Of a stretch of 42,571 bases of DNA, positions 14,826 through 22,219 are shown one piece after another. A program made the translations under genes and the position numbers. Source of the stretch: a virus; IMG/VR virus record IMGVR_UViG_3300030085_002899, positions 23,969 to 66,539 of that record. One strand, written 5' to 3'. Below the pieces are notes generated by a model. The model worked only from the letters and a program-made list of their open reading frames with translations. It made no database searches and was not told the origin of the DNA. The stretch's first letter is position 1. The number at the start of each line of letters is the position of its first letter.

Positions 14826-15461
14826 TTAGTTATAATACTCTTCGCACTTTTCAATGACCTGTGCAAGGTCGTTTTCTATATACAAATCTTCGAACATACC
14901 CATCGGGCTTTTCGCAGAGTCGCTTCCATTGGATTGTGTTCTAAATCTAAACTTAGTTCCTCCATCTCCATAGTAGTTGTCTGTAAATAAACAGCATACA
15001 AATTCTTTTTCGACACGCTTCTTCCATCTGTTCCCGTCAACAGCAACAAATCTTTCTTGTACTCCTGAATCGCTGTCGTAAGCACCATCAATAGCTAAGT
15101 ATATAATATACTTGTCTGTATTCTTGGAAAGGTTTAGTATCCTATCTATTTCTTTATTATAGAATGACCACACATCAAAGCCTTTAAATCTAATATCAGC
15201 TTCTCTATATATCATTTCTATTAAACTAGTAAACGATTCTACTACTATAGTTTTAATCTCATCAGAGGCCATAGCTTTCTCTATAGCAGAGTTAAATGTA
15301 GATAAGTTAGGAACTGCTACGTTCTTAAACTTATTAGCACCTTTAAATGGTAGTTGTTTACGTTCTGTATTTAATACCGCAGTTGTGTTAGGGTCTAAAT
15401 TCCTTAAGGATGATGACTTACCTGAGCCACTCTTTCCTACTACAATAATGTTTGGTTTCAT
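14826..15461 (-). CDS. Sak4-like RecA-fold ATPase / annealing protein
   Basis: 211 aa. Walker A GKSGSGKS at 9-16 and a Walker B-like strand KTIVVESF. Short RecA-core proteins of this size next to SSB are the Sak4 group of phage single-strand annealing proteins. The segment TDKYIIYLAIDGAYD and FRTQSNGSDSAKSPMGMFED near the end fit the AAA_24-like family. It overlaps the upstream gene by 4 bases and is followed by the SSB, its usual partner. Confidence 0.8.
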   Translation of the reverse strand: MKPNIIVVGKSGSGKSSSLRNLDPNTTAVLNTERKQLPFKGANKFKNVAVPNLSTFNSAIEKAMASDEIKTIVVESFTSLIEMIYREADIRFKGFDVWSFYNKEIDRILNLSKNTDKYIIYLAIDGAYDSDSGVQERFVAVDGNRWKKRVEKEFVCCLFTDNYYGDGGTKFRFRTQSNGSDSAKSPMGMFEDLYIENDLAQVIEKCEEYYN

Positions 15462-15751
15462 TTTTTCTTTTGATTTTTAATAAATTCTACTACTGATTCG
15501 TACACCTCGTCTATATCACTATATAAACTAATGTTAAGCATTTCTTGTGGTACTCCTTCACAATCTTGCTCTATCTTTAGTACTACGGGTCTTAACCAAT
15601 CCCAAGAGGTGTGGTAATGCAAGTCCATCAAACTTCTATTGTTTGAGATAAGCCCCACGTCTTCTACCCTCTCGTCAGGAAAGGCTACCATATTACCATT
15701 ATGGATTATCTCACATCCCATAAATTCTGCTATAAGTTTGTTTGATTTCAT
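15458..15751 (-). CDS. Hypothetical protein common in Bacteroidota phages
   Basis: 97 aa. A LIAEFMG start, the core LHYHTSWDWLRPVVLKIE, and EVYESVVEFIKN at the end form a pattern I recognise from uncharacterised proteins of Bacteroidota phages and mobile elements. No function known to me. It overlaps both neighbours by 4 bases (ATGA), so it is translated with HU and the Sak4-like protein, pointing to a replication or recombination link. Confidence 0.7.
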   Translation of the reverse strand: MKSNKLIAEFMGCEIIHNGNMVAFPDERVEDVGLISNNRSLMDLHYHTSWDWLRPVVLKIEQDCEGVPQEMLNISLYSDIDEVYESVVEFIKNQKKK

Positions 15752-15978
15752 TTTTTAGTTGGTAATTTAATTATCTGTTCTACTTTTAATTTATCAGGTT
15801 TTTTGTAGTGCTTTCTTTTCGATGTAACAAACTTAAAGTACCCACGCAGCATTATATTGTTTTCTTTAGTTAGCAATTCTTTTATGCTTTTAAAAGTTTT
15901 ATTTACAATACTTTCTACTGCGTAGATAGGTACGTTAGTTTGTTCACTTACTTTTCTTATAATTTGTTTATAATTCAT
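15748..15978 (-). CDS. HU/IHF-family DNA-binding protein
   Basis: 76 aa, slightly shorter than the usual ~90. IIRKVSEQTNVPIYAVESIV then LLTKENNIMLRGYFKFVTSK matches the HU dimerisation helices and the saddle strand (xxLxGFGxF replaced by IMLRGYFKF). The DNA-binding arms are short and Lys-rich (KRKHYKKPDKLKVEQ). It would bend or coat DNA during replication. It overlaps the DnaB stop by 11 bases. Confidence 0.82.
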   Translation of the reverse strand: MNYKQIIRKVSEQTNVPIYAVESIVNKTFKSIKELLTKENNIMLRGYFKFVTSKRKHYKKPDKLKVEQIIKLPTKK

Positions 15979-17284
15979 CTACTGTAAAGAAACTATTATC
16001 ACTAGAACTTTCAACAAATTTAGTAAATTTATTGTTGAAATCCAAATTGACACTACCTATACCTATGTTACGACCTTTAGCAAAAATGATTTCAGCTTTA
16101 CCTATTGTGCTGTTACCATTCTCATCAGATTCTATACCATAATATTCAGGTCTATAAACAAATACAACAGTATCAGCTGCTTGTTCTATTTCGCCAGACT
16201 CTCTAAGGTCAGCAAGACAAGGGCGACAGCCTGCTCTGTTTTGTACATTACGTGAAAGCTGAGATAAAGCCATAACGCATATGTCTAATTCTTTAGCTAC
16301 ATTCTTTAAAGCTCTAGCAATTTGAGACACCTCTTGCTCACGACTTCTACCTTTGTTGAAATTGTTAACTAACTGTAAGTAGTCAATCATTACAAGCTTT
16401 ACTTTTTTGCTAACAACATATCTTCTAATTCTGTTAATTAAATACCTTAGACTTGTGTTAGAACACTCGTCTATATACATAGGTAATGATTTAACTTTAT
16501 TAGAATAATCAATTACTCTATCGTAATCTTCTTTAGACAACTCACCTGAAGATATAGATTTGTTTTCTACATAGGATTCTGAACTAACAACTCTAGTTAG
16601 TAATTGATTAACTGACATCTCATACGAAAATACTACAGTAGGTATATCAGATTTAGCTGCGTTTAATGCAAGGTTTAAAGATAAACTAGTCTTACCCATA
16701 GATGATGCACCACCGACTATAATTAAGTCTTGATTCTTCCAACCATTAGTGTGTTCATCTATAGATTTATAACCACTAGTTATACCTGTAATACCTTCTT
16801 TCTTGCAGTTTTCATGTACCTCATATAAGAAACCTTCAAGCTGATGATTCATGTCAGGAAGCCCAGAGTCATTGTGTTCACCAATACTCCCAAGCTTCTC
16901 GACAGAATATTCAATAAGACTGTTGATGTCTTCTTCACCACATCTCTTACTTAAATCTATAATTAGATTTTTAAACTTAACTAGTTTCTTTTCGTTTATG
17001 AGGTATTCGACACAACTTTCAAATGGCATATAGTAGGACTCGAATGACATAATTTTTGCTATTTCAAACTGCATATTAAATGCATTTAAGTTTGAAATTT
17101 TATCAGCTTTAATTATATCAAACGATTCCCCTTGCTGGTACAGCGTATCTATTACACTAAACACTTCCTTATGTAACAAACTTTCAAACAAGTCTGTATC
17201 CAGGACTGTAAAGAAAGTATAATAGTAATCCTTTTTTTGCATTAACTTAGCAAGCAACGCCTTTTCTACCTCATCTCTACTCAT
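15968..17284 (-). CDS. dnaB: Replicative DNA helicase, DnaB family
   Basis: 438 aa, the normal size. Helical N-terminal domain ~1-130, then the RecA-like motor: Walker A GGASSMGKTS at 191-200, YEMS at 221-224, Walker B VMIDYLQL at 298-305, the SQLSR motif at 341-345, and DLRESGEIEQAADTVVFVYR at 359-378 with the arginine finger region. It unwinds the fork 5' to 3' as a hexamer. No phage primase or loader is seen in the window, so host primase or genes outside it are needed. Two bases separate it from DUF932. Confidence 0.95.
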   Translation of the reverse strand: MSRDEVEKALLAKLMQKKDYYYTFFTVLDTDLFESLLHKEVFSVIDTLYQQGESFDIIKADKISNLNAFNMQFEIAKIMSFESYYMPFESCVEYLINEKKLVKFKNLIIDLSKRCGEEDINSLIEYSVEKLGSIGEHNDSGLPDMNHQLEGFLYEVHENCKKEGITGITSGYKSIDEHTNGWKNQDLIIVGGASSMGKTSLSLNLALNAAKSDIPTVVFSYEMSVNQLLTRVVSSESYVENKSISSGELSKEDYDRVIDYSNKVKSLPMYIDECSNTSLRYLINRIRRYVVSKKVKLVMIDYLQLVNNFNKGRSREQEVSQIARALKNVAKELDICVMALSQLSRNVQNRAGCRPCLADLRESGEIEQAADTVVFVYRPEYYGIESDENGNSTIGKAEIIFAKGRNIGIGSVNLDFNNKFTKFVESSSDNSFFTVDEL

Positions 17285-17286
17285 AA

Positions 17287-18159
17287 TTAATTAAGGCTTA
17301 TGCCTTTGTCTATTAAGTCTTTAACTAAAAGGTTAAGTACTTTGTTTGAATATTTATTTGAATTACCTGCAAGCATTTCATAATCAGCTGACCAATTAGT
17401 TTTATACTTATGTGTTAAGTAATTAGTTACTCCATTGAATAAACCAAAATGTGTATGACCTTTGTTGTCCATTTCCATTTTGATACACTCCATTAATTCC
17501 TTTCTTCTTTCAGCAGTCTTTCTTGGAATTTTCTTAAGCTTAGAGCTAGCTATAATATCAGCAGTTTTTTCTATTAACTCTGAACTTGGAGAAGCATCAA
17601 TAAGTTTTGTGTATAGTTTCTTTAAGCCAGACATGTTTCGATTAATCATTTCATTAATCTTATCTGTATTAATTTGCTCTACTTGCTTAGTGTGTTTGAT
17701 AACATGAACATTATCTTTATTGGACATTAATATAGAAAACATATTTGCACAACTGTGCATTCTAGTACTAATACCAAACACTAGTTTTTGACTACCATCA
17801 TGTGAAGAGAGTGCATAAAGATACTTATCTATCTTGTCATCACCAAATACATCATAACTATTTAGCTTAATAAAAAAGTATATTTTTTTACCTCCAGCAA
17901 ATGAACCGCATCTAGATTCATCTAAGTTGTAAGAACCATCTTCAAGTTTATCAAGTATAGTATTTAATAAATCTTCATTCTGTATTACTGTATATTGTTT
18001 ACGCACTGGTCCTAATGCTTGACCTGTTTGGTCATTAACAGTAGCAAAGAATGGTGTTTCTGCATAGTCATCTGCATGCAATGTATTATATGTATGCATT
18101 CTAACTTTGCTAACGGTAAAGTTTAACTGACCATATTCTAAAAATTCTTGTTTAGTCAT
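17287..18159 (-). CDS. DUF932 phage/plasmid protein
   Basis: 290 aa. DUF932 features: an N-terminal strand region, ALGPVRKQYTVIQNEDLLNT, the GGKKIYFFIKL strand, a YLYALSSHDGSQKLVFGIS block, STRMHSCANMF, and a helical C-terminal part ending HKYKTNW. The family is common beside phage and plasmid replication genes; its biochemical role is not established. Its ATG overlaps the upstream 53-aa ORF stop by 8 bases. Confidence 0.88.
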   Translation of the reverse strand: MTKQEFLEYGQLNFTVSKVRMHTYNTLHADDYAETPFFATVNDQTGQALGPVRKQYTVIQNEDLLNTILDKLEDGSYNLDESRCGSFAGGKKIYFFIKLNSYDVFGDDKIDKYLYALSSHDGSQKLVFGISTRMHSCANMFSILMSNKDNVHVIKHTKQVEQINTDKINEMINRNMSGLKKLYTKLIDASPSSELIEKTADIIASSKLKKIPRKTAERRKELMECIKMEMDNKGHTHFGLFNGVTNYLTHKYKTNWSADYEMLAGNSNKYSNKVLNLLVKDLIDKGISLN

Positions 18160-18313
18160 CTTCTAAAAGTTTTTTAAGTTTAGTTATAGAAATTAAAAGT
18201 TCATTGTCTTCATCAGGTAAATATTCACCGCAATAATTAATGTACATAGCAGTAATATCTTTAGCTGTTTTTTCAATAAATTCTAATTCTTTTTTAATTT
18301 TTTCTATATCCAT
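18152..18313 (-). CDS. Small acidic helical protein (53 aa)
   Basis: ATG at 18313 (start MDIEKIKKELEFIEKTAKDI) and an end in LLEDD. It overlaps the DUF932 start by 8 bases (ATGACTAA). It follows the structured RNA at 18327-18416 by 13 bases, so its translation may depend on that element. Helical, acidic, no family recognised. Confidence 0.6.
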   Translation of the reverse strand: MDIEKIKKELEFIEKTAKDITAMYINYCGEYLPDEDNELLISITKLKKLLEDD

Positions 18314-18326
18314 AATTTTGTATAAA

Positions 18327-18416
18327 AATATATAAGGCGCACGTCCAATTCGTCAGGCTCGCACTAGTGAGACGGTCTTAAAAGAAGGTACACTACCTCT
18401 TCTTACCTTATATATT
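18327..18416 (-). ncRNA. Multibranched structured RNA between amidoligase and 53-aa gene
   Basis: In the leftward transcript an 11-bp perfect terminal stem pairs AAUAUAUAAGG with CCUUAUAUAUU (18406-18416 and 18327-18337). It encloses one long hairpin (GAAGAGGUA-GUG-UACCUUCUUUU, with a bulge) and a second arm CGUC...GACG that contains the palindrome CACUAGUG. The outer stem includes the stop codon of the amidoligase gene. No known class recognised; it is not a canonical tRNA. It could protect or process the mRNA between two operon segments. Confidence 0.65.
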
Positions 18417-19881
18417 AAAGTTTAACTCCAAATCTAGAGGCTCTAGCTTTTACATAAAGCCAAACCTTTTCAAAATCTTTGCTGTTAAGCGAGTATTTAA
18501 GAACATCTTTTAAAGTTATTCTATGCTTATCACTCAAACCACAATTCCATATACGTCGTTGTTGGTTTTCAGCAAATTTTACAATAGACATACATATTAA
18601 AATCCAATTATAGATTTTATTAAAGTCTAGTGTACCACTATGATTACGAAATTCAATTGTATCAGGTCCTGTTGCACAAGAATAATTAGTCATATTTAAC
18701 CAATAATATCTTTGGCTATTGTAGTGACCACCAGGATGGTTTTTCTTCTTATTGTATGTCCTATCTATAACCATGTTCATAATTAACTTACCAAGATTAT
18801 CTCTATAATTTCTAAAGTTTAATTCTGAAACATAATTAGGTAGTTTTCTACAATAAGTATTATCATTCCTAGATTGAGGTAACATAGCGTATAAATCAGA
18901 TTCTATTTCTTTACACAACCTAGCTACCATAATAGAAAATCTACGATTAAAAGAAGCACCACCTATATGAACATGAACACCACACTTTCTATCTACTTTA
19001 GCGTTGTGTTCATTTAAGTAGTCACACATTTCTCTAATAGTTTTTATGCCTTTATTACCATGCAGTACACCTGAAACGAATTCATGACCATCAGTTGAAC
19101 CGTCATAGACAGCTTTCATGTTTATGTTTGGTGTATAAGGAACGTCTTTAGAGAAAGAAGTTTCTAATTCAACTCCAAAAGTATATTTCATACCAGATGT
19201 TTTCGTAAAGTCTACAAATGCTTCTCTTGTGTAAATATCTGTAAAAGCTGAATCAAAAGTTTCTCCTGTTGTGTTATAGCTACAACAATAGTCTGTATCT
19301 TCATGAACATATTCATCACAACAGTCTCTATAAACAATTCCATGCATTTCTGCAACTTCTGAATCTATATAATATTCGTCGTTATAACATATATAGTCTT
19401 CACTTGTAGAATAACCTTCTTCATATCTACCTGTCCATACATAATTGCAGCAGGTTTGTTCAGCACACAATCTTACACCTGAACCATTAAAACTTTCATC
19501 AGGTTCTAAGACACAATAAACATCATTATCATAAGTATCATTGAACAAAACAAAACCTTCTGCTATAACGCAGTATAGTATATAGTTTTGTTCTAATATT
19601 TTAAGATACTTAATTATTAACTCTTTGTCTGGATGTTCTCTAGGACTTCTAAATCTTAACCATTCAAGTAAAGACCTTTCTCTTGTAACGCCAAACGCTT
19701 CAAACTCTATATTAAAATTACAACCGATAAGTATTTTAATTCTTTCGAATTCTGTTTGAGTAAAGCTTGATAAATCTATAGGCGGAACTTCAACAAATTC
19801 ATCTGTATAATCTCGTACAGATGTTAATACAATTTCTTGTCTTCTTTCTTCTACGAATAAATCTAAGGTATTTGTTGGCAT
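18415..19881 (-). CDS. Amidoligase (COOH-NH2 ligase, glutamine synthetase fold)
   Basis: 488 aa. The Amidoligase_2 core starts at ~230: YTFGVELET at 233-241 (metal-binding Glu pair), VYDGSTDGHEFVS at 258-270, CGVHVHIGG at 300-308 and IEFRNHSGTLD at 409-419. This set defines the ATP-dependent glutamine-synthetase-like amidoligases, which join a carboxyl group to an amine. The N-terminal ~225 residues are extra and Cys-rich (C139, C144, C145, C165, C187, C188, C199, C200), perhaps a metal-binding substrate module. The same operon has a class II amidotransferase and GGCT. Substrate unknown; a small peptide, a protein tail or cell-wall peptide are options. Confidence 0.88.
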   Translation of the reverse strand: MPTNTLDLFVEERRQEIVLTSVRDYTDEFVEVPPIDLSSFTQTEFERIKILIGCNFNIEFEAFGVTRERSLLEWLRFRSPREHPDKELIIKYLKILEQNYILYCVIAEGFVLFNDTYDNDVYCVLEPDESFNGSGVRLCAEQTCCNYVWTGRYEEGYSTSEDYICYNDEYYIDSEVAEMHGIVYRDCCDEYVHEDTDYCCSYNTTGETFDSAFTDIYTREAFVDFTKTSGMKYTFGVELETSFSKDVPYTPNINMKAVYDGSTDGHEFVSGVLHGNKGIKTIREMCDYLNEHNAKVDRKCGVHVHIGGASFNRRFSIMVARLCKEIESDLYAMLPQSRNDNTYCRKLPNYVSELNFRNYRDNLGKLIMNMVIDRTYNKKKNHPGGHYNSQRYYWLNMTNYSCATGPDTIEFRNHSGTLDFNKIYNWILICMSIVKFAENQQRRIWNCGLSDKHRITLKDVLKYSLNSKDFEKVWLYVKARASRFGVKL

Positions 19882-20024
19882 AACTTAATGGTATTATCTA
19901 TTATACACTTAAGTTCTTCAATATCAGGACTTTTTCCTTTACGACTCTCAAGGTTTTCTACAGCTTGAGATAACTCATTAGCAAATTCTGAATCTGCGCA
20001 GAGTATAAGTAGTTTTTCTAACAT
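19863..20024 (-). CDS. Small protein between amidotransferase and amidoligase (53 aa)
   Basis: ATG at 20024, one base after the amidotransferase stop; the TAG stop lies 19 bases inside the amidoligase gene. The sequence starts MLEKLLILCADSEFANELSQ and is mostly helical. Its position locked between the two enzymes makes it a candidate partner, carrier or substrate peptide. This is inference from position only. Confidence 0.6.
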   Translation of the reverse strand: MLEKLLILCADSEFANELSQAVENLESRKGKSPDIEELKCIIDNTIKLCQQIP

Positions 20025-20025
20025 A

Positions 20026-20961
20026 TTACACGTAAATTTCTTGTTCGACTAAATCTAAAAACATTTGTATTTTTTCTATATCTTTTTCGTCAATAGAATT
20101 AAACTCTTTCATGTTTTTAAACATTTCATTAACTGATTCAAATCCTTGTGACATACAGTTATAATAATCTTCAGTATAAGGTTCAGGTAAACTATTTGTA
20201 TCTAGTACGTTAAAAGACCTATTCCATGTATTCTCTTCTGCTTCAGTCCACGAAGATTTGATTGAAGCCGTACCGTTTCCCATGTAATCTCCATACTCGT
20301 ACCAATTTTTGCTATTAACTTTCGTTATAGCTGTAACAGGTATTTTAACAGAGTCAACAAGCTCACCAGTAGGAGAGTATATAAATAACTTATCCTTAGT
20401 TACTTCTTTAACTTTATTTTCGTCAAATAAAATATCTAAACATTCACGTCTTGAACTAAAGTATATACCAGTTTCATCTCTGTATCTAAACAAAGGATTA
20501 TTTCTACGATATACATAAAGTTGACCATCGCTTTGAGTAAATACAGCGTTAATTGTACCACCAAAAGAACCTAAAGTAGCATAGTCATCAGTCTTTTTAA
20601 GTACGCTATATATTGCTTTTGAATCAACATCTACGTCATCTAACTCGTGGTCAAATAAAACATCTTCAAAATTGTCTAACACACCATTGTGTACACCAAC
20701 GTATTTACCGTAAGTATAAGGGTGTGTGTTCTCAGCGGTTTTAGCACCATGAGTTCCATACCTAGTATGACCTATAAACAATTGTGATTTTGTTTCATCC
20801 ATTAATGATAAAAGGTTAGGAGAGTCATCTAAGCATTTGTATATTTTTCCATCTGTATACAAACCAGCTGAGTGTCCGCCTCTATTATCATTGTCGTGCA
20901 TCATAAACATTAATTTGTTCATGTTAGCACCTTCTCCTATATATGCAACTATTCCACACAT
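20026..20961 (-). CDS. Class II glutamine amidotransferase (GAT-II, Ntn hydrolase)
   Basis: 311 aa. Met1 removal exposes Cys2 in MCGIVAYIG, the nucleophile of GlmS/PurF-type amidotransferases. Supporting motifs: RGGHSAG (27-33), IGHTRYGTHG (63-72), HNGVLDN (91-97) and DSKAIY (113-118). It should hydrolyse glutamine and release ammonia or act as an amide hydrolase. There is no SIS or phosphoribosyltransferase domain; the C-terminal ~110 residues are unique. Lies two genes upstream of the amidoligase, which could use the ammonia or release a product of the GAT. Confidence 0.9.
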   Translation of the reverse strand: MCGIVAYIGEGANMNKLMFMMHDNDNRGGHSAGLYTDGKIYKCLDDSPNLLSLMDETKSQLFIGHTRYGTHGAKTAENTHPYTYGKYVGVHNGVLDNFEDVLFDHELDDVDVDSKAIYSVLKKTDDYATLGSFGGTINAVFTQSDGQLYVYRRNNPLFRYRDETGIYFSSRRECLDILFDENKVKEVTKDKLFIYSPTGELVDSVKIPVTAITKVNSKNWYEYGDYMGNGTASIKSSWTEAEENTWNRSFNVLDTNSLPEPYTEDYYNCMSQGFESVNEMFKNMKEFNSIDEKDIEKIQMFLDLVEQEIYV

Positions 20962-21179
20962 TTCTTTTTACTTTTAATAGTTTTTGATTTATTTTTTTGA
21001 GAGTATTGAGTTATAAATTCATTTTCTTCGTCAGAAATTAACTCATTTTCTGCGAGTGAACGAAGTTTAAGTTCTTCTTCGTATTGTTCATCTTGTACTT
21101 CATAGTATTTGGCATCATATAAAGAGTCAAGAGCTATGCGCTCTTGCTCTTCAATGAATTTGTCTTTCATTCTACCCAT
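20949..21179 (-). CDS. Charged hypothetical protein (76 aa)
   Basis: The ATG at 21179 lies five bases after the HTH gene stop; it overlaps the amidotransferase by 13 bases. Very acidic helical N-terminal two thirds (EEQERIALDSLYDAKYYEVQ ...) and a Lys-rich tail (KNKSKTIKSKKKC). Such charge separation suggests a nucleic-acid or protein adaptor. No family recognised. Confidence 0.6.
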   Translation of the reverse strand: MGRMKDKFIEEQERIALDSLYDAKYYEVQDEQYEEELKLRSLAENELISDEENEFITQYSQKNKSKTIKSKKKCVE

Positions 21180-21184
21180 GGCTA

Positions 21185-21625
21185 CTATTCTTCCAAGACA
21201 AATTTTGGTAAACCATTAGTACCGATATACATACCAGAAGCTTTAAAGGTTATCTTAGCACCTTTCCAAGTTACTGTATACTCAACTTGATTGTCTTCAA
21301 ATTTCTGTTCAAAAACATTATCATCAATTTGAAGCATGCTAAGCTGCTTATTATCAGTAGTTTCTCCGCTATCTTCAGCAAAATAAAAACCTTCATTAGG
21401 TTGTGTATTTTCCATAGCTTTGTTAACAATAGCATTACTCTTTGTATCAATGTTATGAGTCTTACGTATCTTACTTAACTTGTTTTCAATCGCATGTCTT
21501 GTGCGTCCAAGTCTAGCAGCAAGCTCATCATTTGATAAGTGCATATTATTAATTAAAAATTGTACGTGTTCTACCGACCAAGGTAGACGTGTGATTCTTT
21601 TAGGCGTAGTTCTTTTAGTAGCCAT
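21185..21625 (-). CDS. HTH (SANT/Myb-like) regulator
   Basis: 146 aa from ATG 21625; the in-frame ATG at 21676 adds an AT-rich untranslated-looking leader and is less likely. A basic N-terminus (KRTTPKRITRLPWS) precedes a helix-turn-helix: SVEHVQFLINNMHLSNDELA then ARLGRTRHAIENKLSKIRK, resembling SANT/Myb-like or GcrA-like DNA-binding repeats found in phages. The C-terminal ~60 residues are a beta-rich domain (VEYTVTWKGAKITFKASGMY). Likely a transcription regulator of the leftward operon (inference). Confidence 0.65.
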   Translation of the reverse strand: MATKRTTPKRITRLPWSVEHVQFLINNMHLSNDELAARLGRTRHAIENKLSKIRKTHNIDTKSNAIVNKAMENTQPNEGFYFAEDSGETTDNKQLSMLQIDDNVFEQKFEDNQVEYTVTWKGAKITFKASGMYIGTNGLPKFVLEE

Positions 21626-21710
21626 AATAAAAAAATTAAAGGTATATTGTGTATTGTATTTTATAGTTAGCAACACAACTTAACTAACTGTAGGGGAAGA
21701 AGAAAATCAA

Positions 21711-21878
21711 CTAATTAGTATAGAACATAAGAGCTCTTAACTTGATTATAAATTGAGAGTGTGTTATATACTCTTCTTCATATTCTTTTAGTAAATTTCT
21801 TACTTGCATTAATTTAGATTCCATAGCGTTTATTCTAGCGCTCATGTAATTCATATTTTCGTTATTATACTCAGGCAT
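21711..21878 (-). CDS. Small helical hypothetical protein (55 aa)
   Basis: ATG at 21878, TAG stop at 21711. The sequence starts MPEYNNENMNYMSARINAME and continues as a charged helix (KLMQVRNLLKEYEEEYITHS). It follows the structured region at 21896-21968. Possible coiled coil. No family recognised. Confidence 0.5.
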   Translation of the reverse strand: MPEYNNENMNYMSARINAMESKLMQVRNLLKEYEEEYITHSQFIIKLRALMFYTN

Positions 21879-21895
21879 AACATGTGTATTTAATT

Positions 21896-21968
21896 AAAAG
21901 CCAATAGGCAGAGCCGTTAAGCTCCACCATTGACACTGACTTTGCCTAGCACCCCTGCTAGGACTTTT
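21896..21968 (-). ncRNA. Structured RNA with two mutually exclusive hairpins
   Basis: In the leftward transcript a 7-bp hairpin CCUAGCA-GGGG-UGCUAGG (21962-21945) is clear. The 3' strand of that hairpin overlaps UAGGCA (21948-21943), which can instead pair with UGCCUA (21910-21905) around a small GAGC/GCUC hairpin. AAAAG/CUUUU may close the whole element. No U-tract follows, so it is not a plain terminator. Lies between the 64-aa and 55-aa genes. Confidence 0.55.
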
Positions 21969-21996
21969 CACTTTATGCAGCACTCACGCAGCTTGC

Positions 21997-22191
21997 TCAT
22001 CGTTCTAACTTTTTAAGTTTAGCTTCAAGTTTTTTCATTTGTTTAGTACCTAAACTTCTGTGAGGTTCTTGCATGTAATCTCTTATACCTCTTGCAGTAC
22101 TAATTTGTTCTTGATACGCAGCGTTGCGTTCAATAGCTTGCTCTCTGCGAAGCTCTTCACGTTCTTTACGTGGTAATACTAATCCAGCCAT
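21997..22191 (-). CDS. Charged helical protein (64 aa) behind a structured RNA leader
   Basis: ATG at 22191; a TTG nine bases upstream is less likely. The sequence begins MAGLVLPRKEREELRREQAI and is rich in Arg, Glu and Lys, ending KQMKKLEAKLKKLER. It looks like a single long helix that could form a coiled coil. It is the first gene after the pseudoknotted RNA and U-tract (22220-22314), 29 bases downstream, so that element may control it. Function unknown. Confidence 0.55.
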   Translation of the reverse strand: MAGLVLPRKEREELRREQAIERNAAYQEQISTARGIRDYMQEPHRSLGTKQMKKLEAKLKKLER

Positions 22192-22219
22192 AGCTTTCAA
22201 TTTAGTTTAGTTAATGAAT

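Noticed and set aside
14358-14990. Rightward membrane-like ORFs opposite the SSB and Sak4 genes
   Set aside because: No family pattern; the leftward frames hold clear Walker A and SSB-tail motifs.
19901-19909. DnaA-box-like TTATACACT
   Set aside because: A single imperfect 9-mer inside a coding gene; expected by chance.
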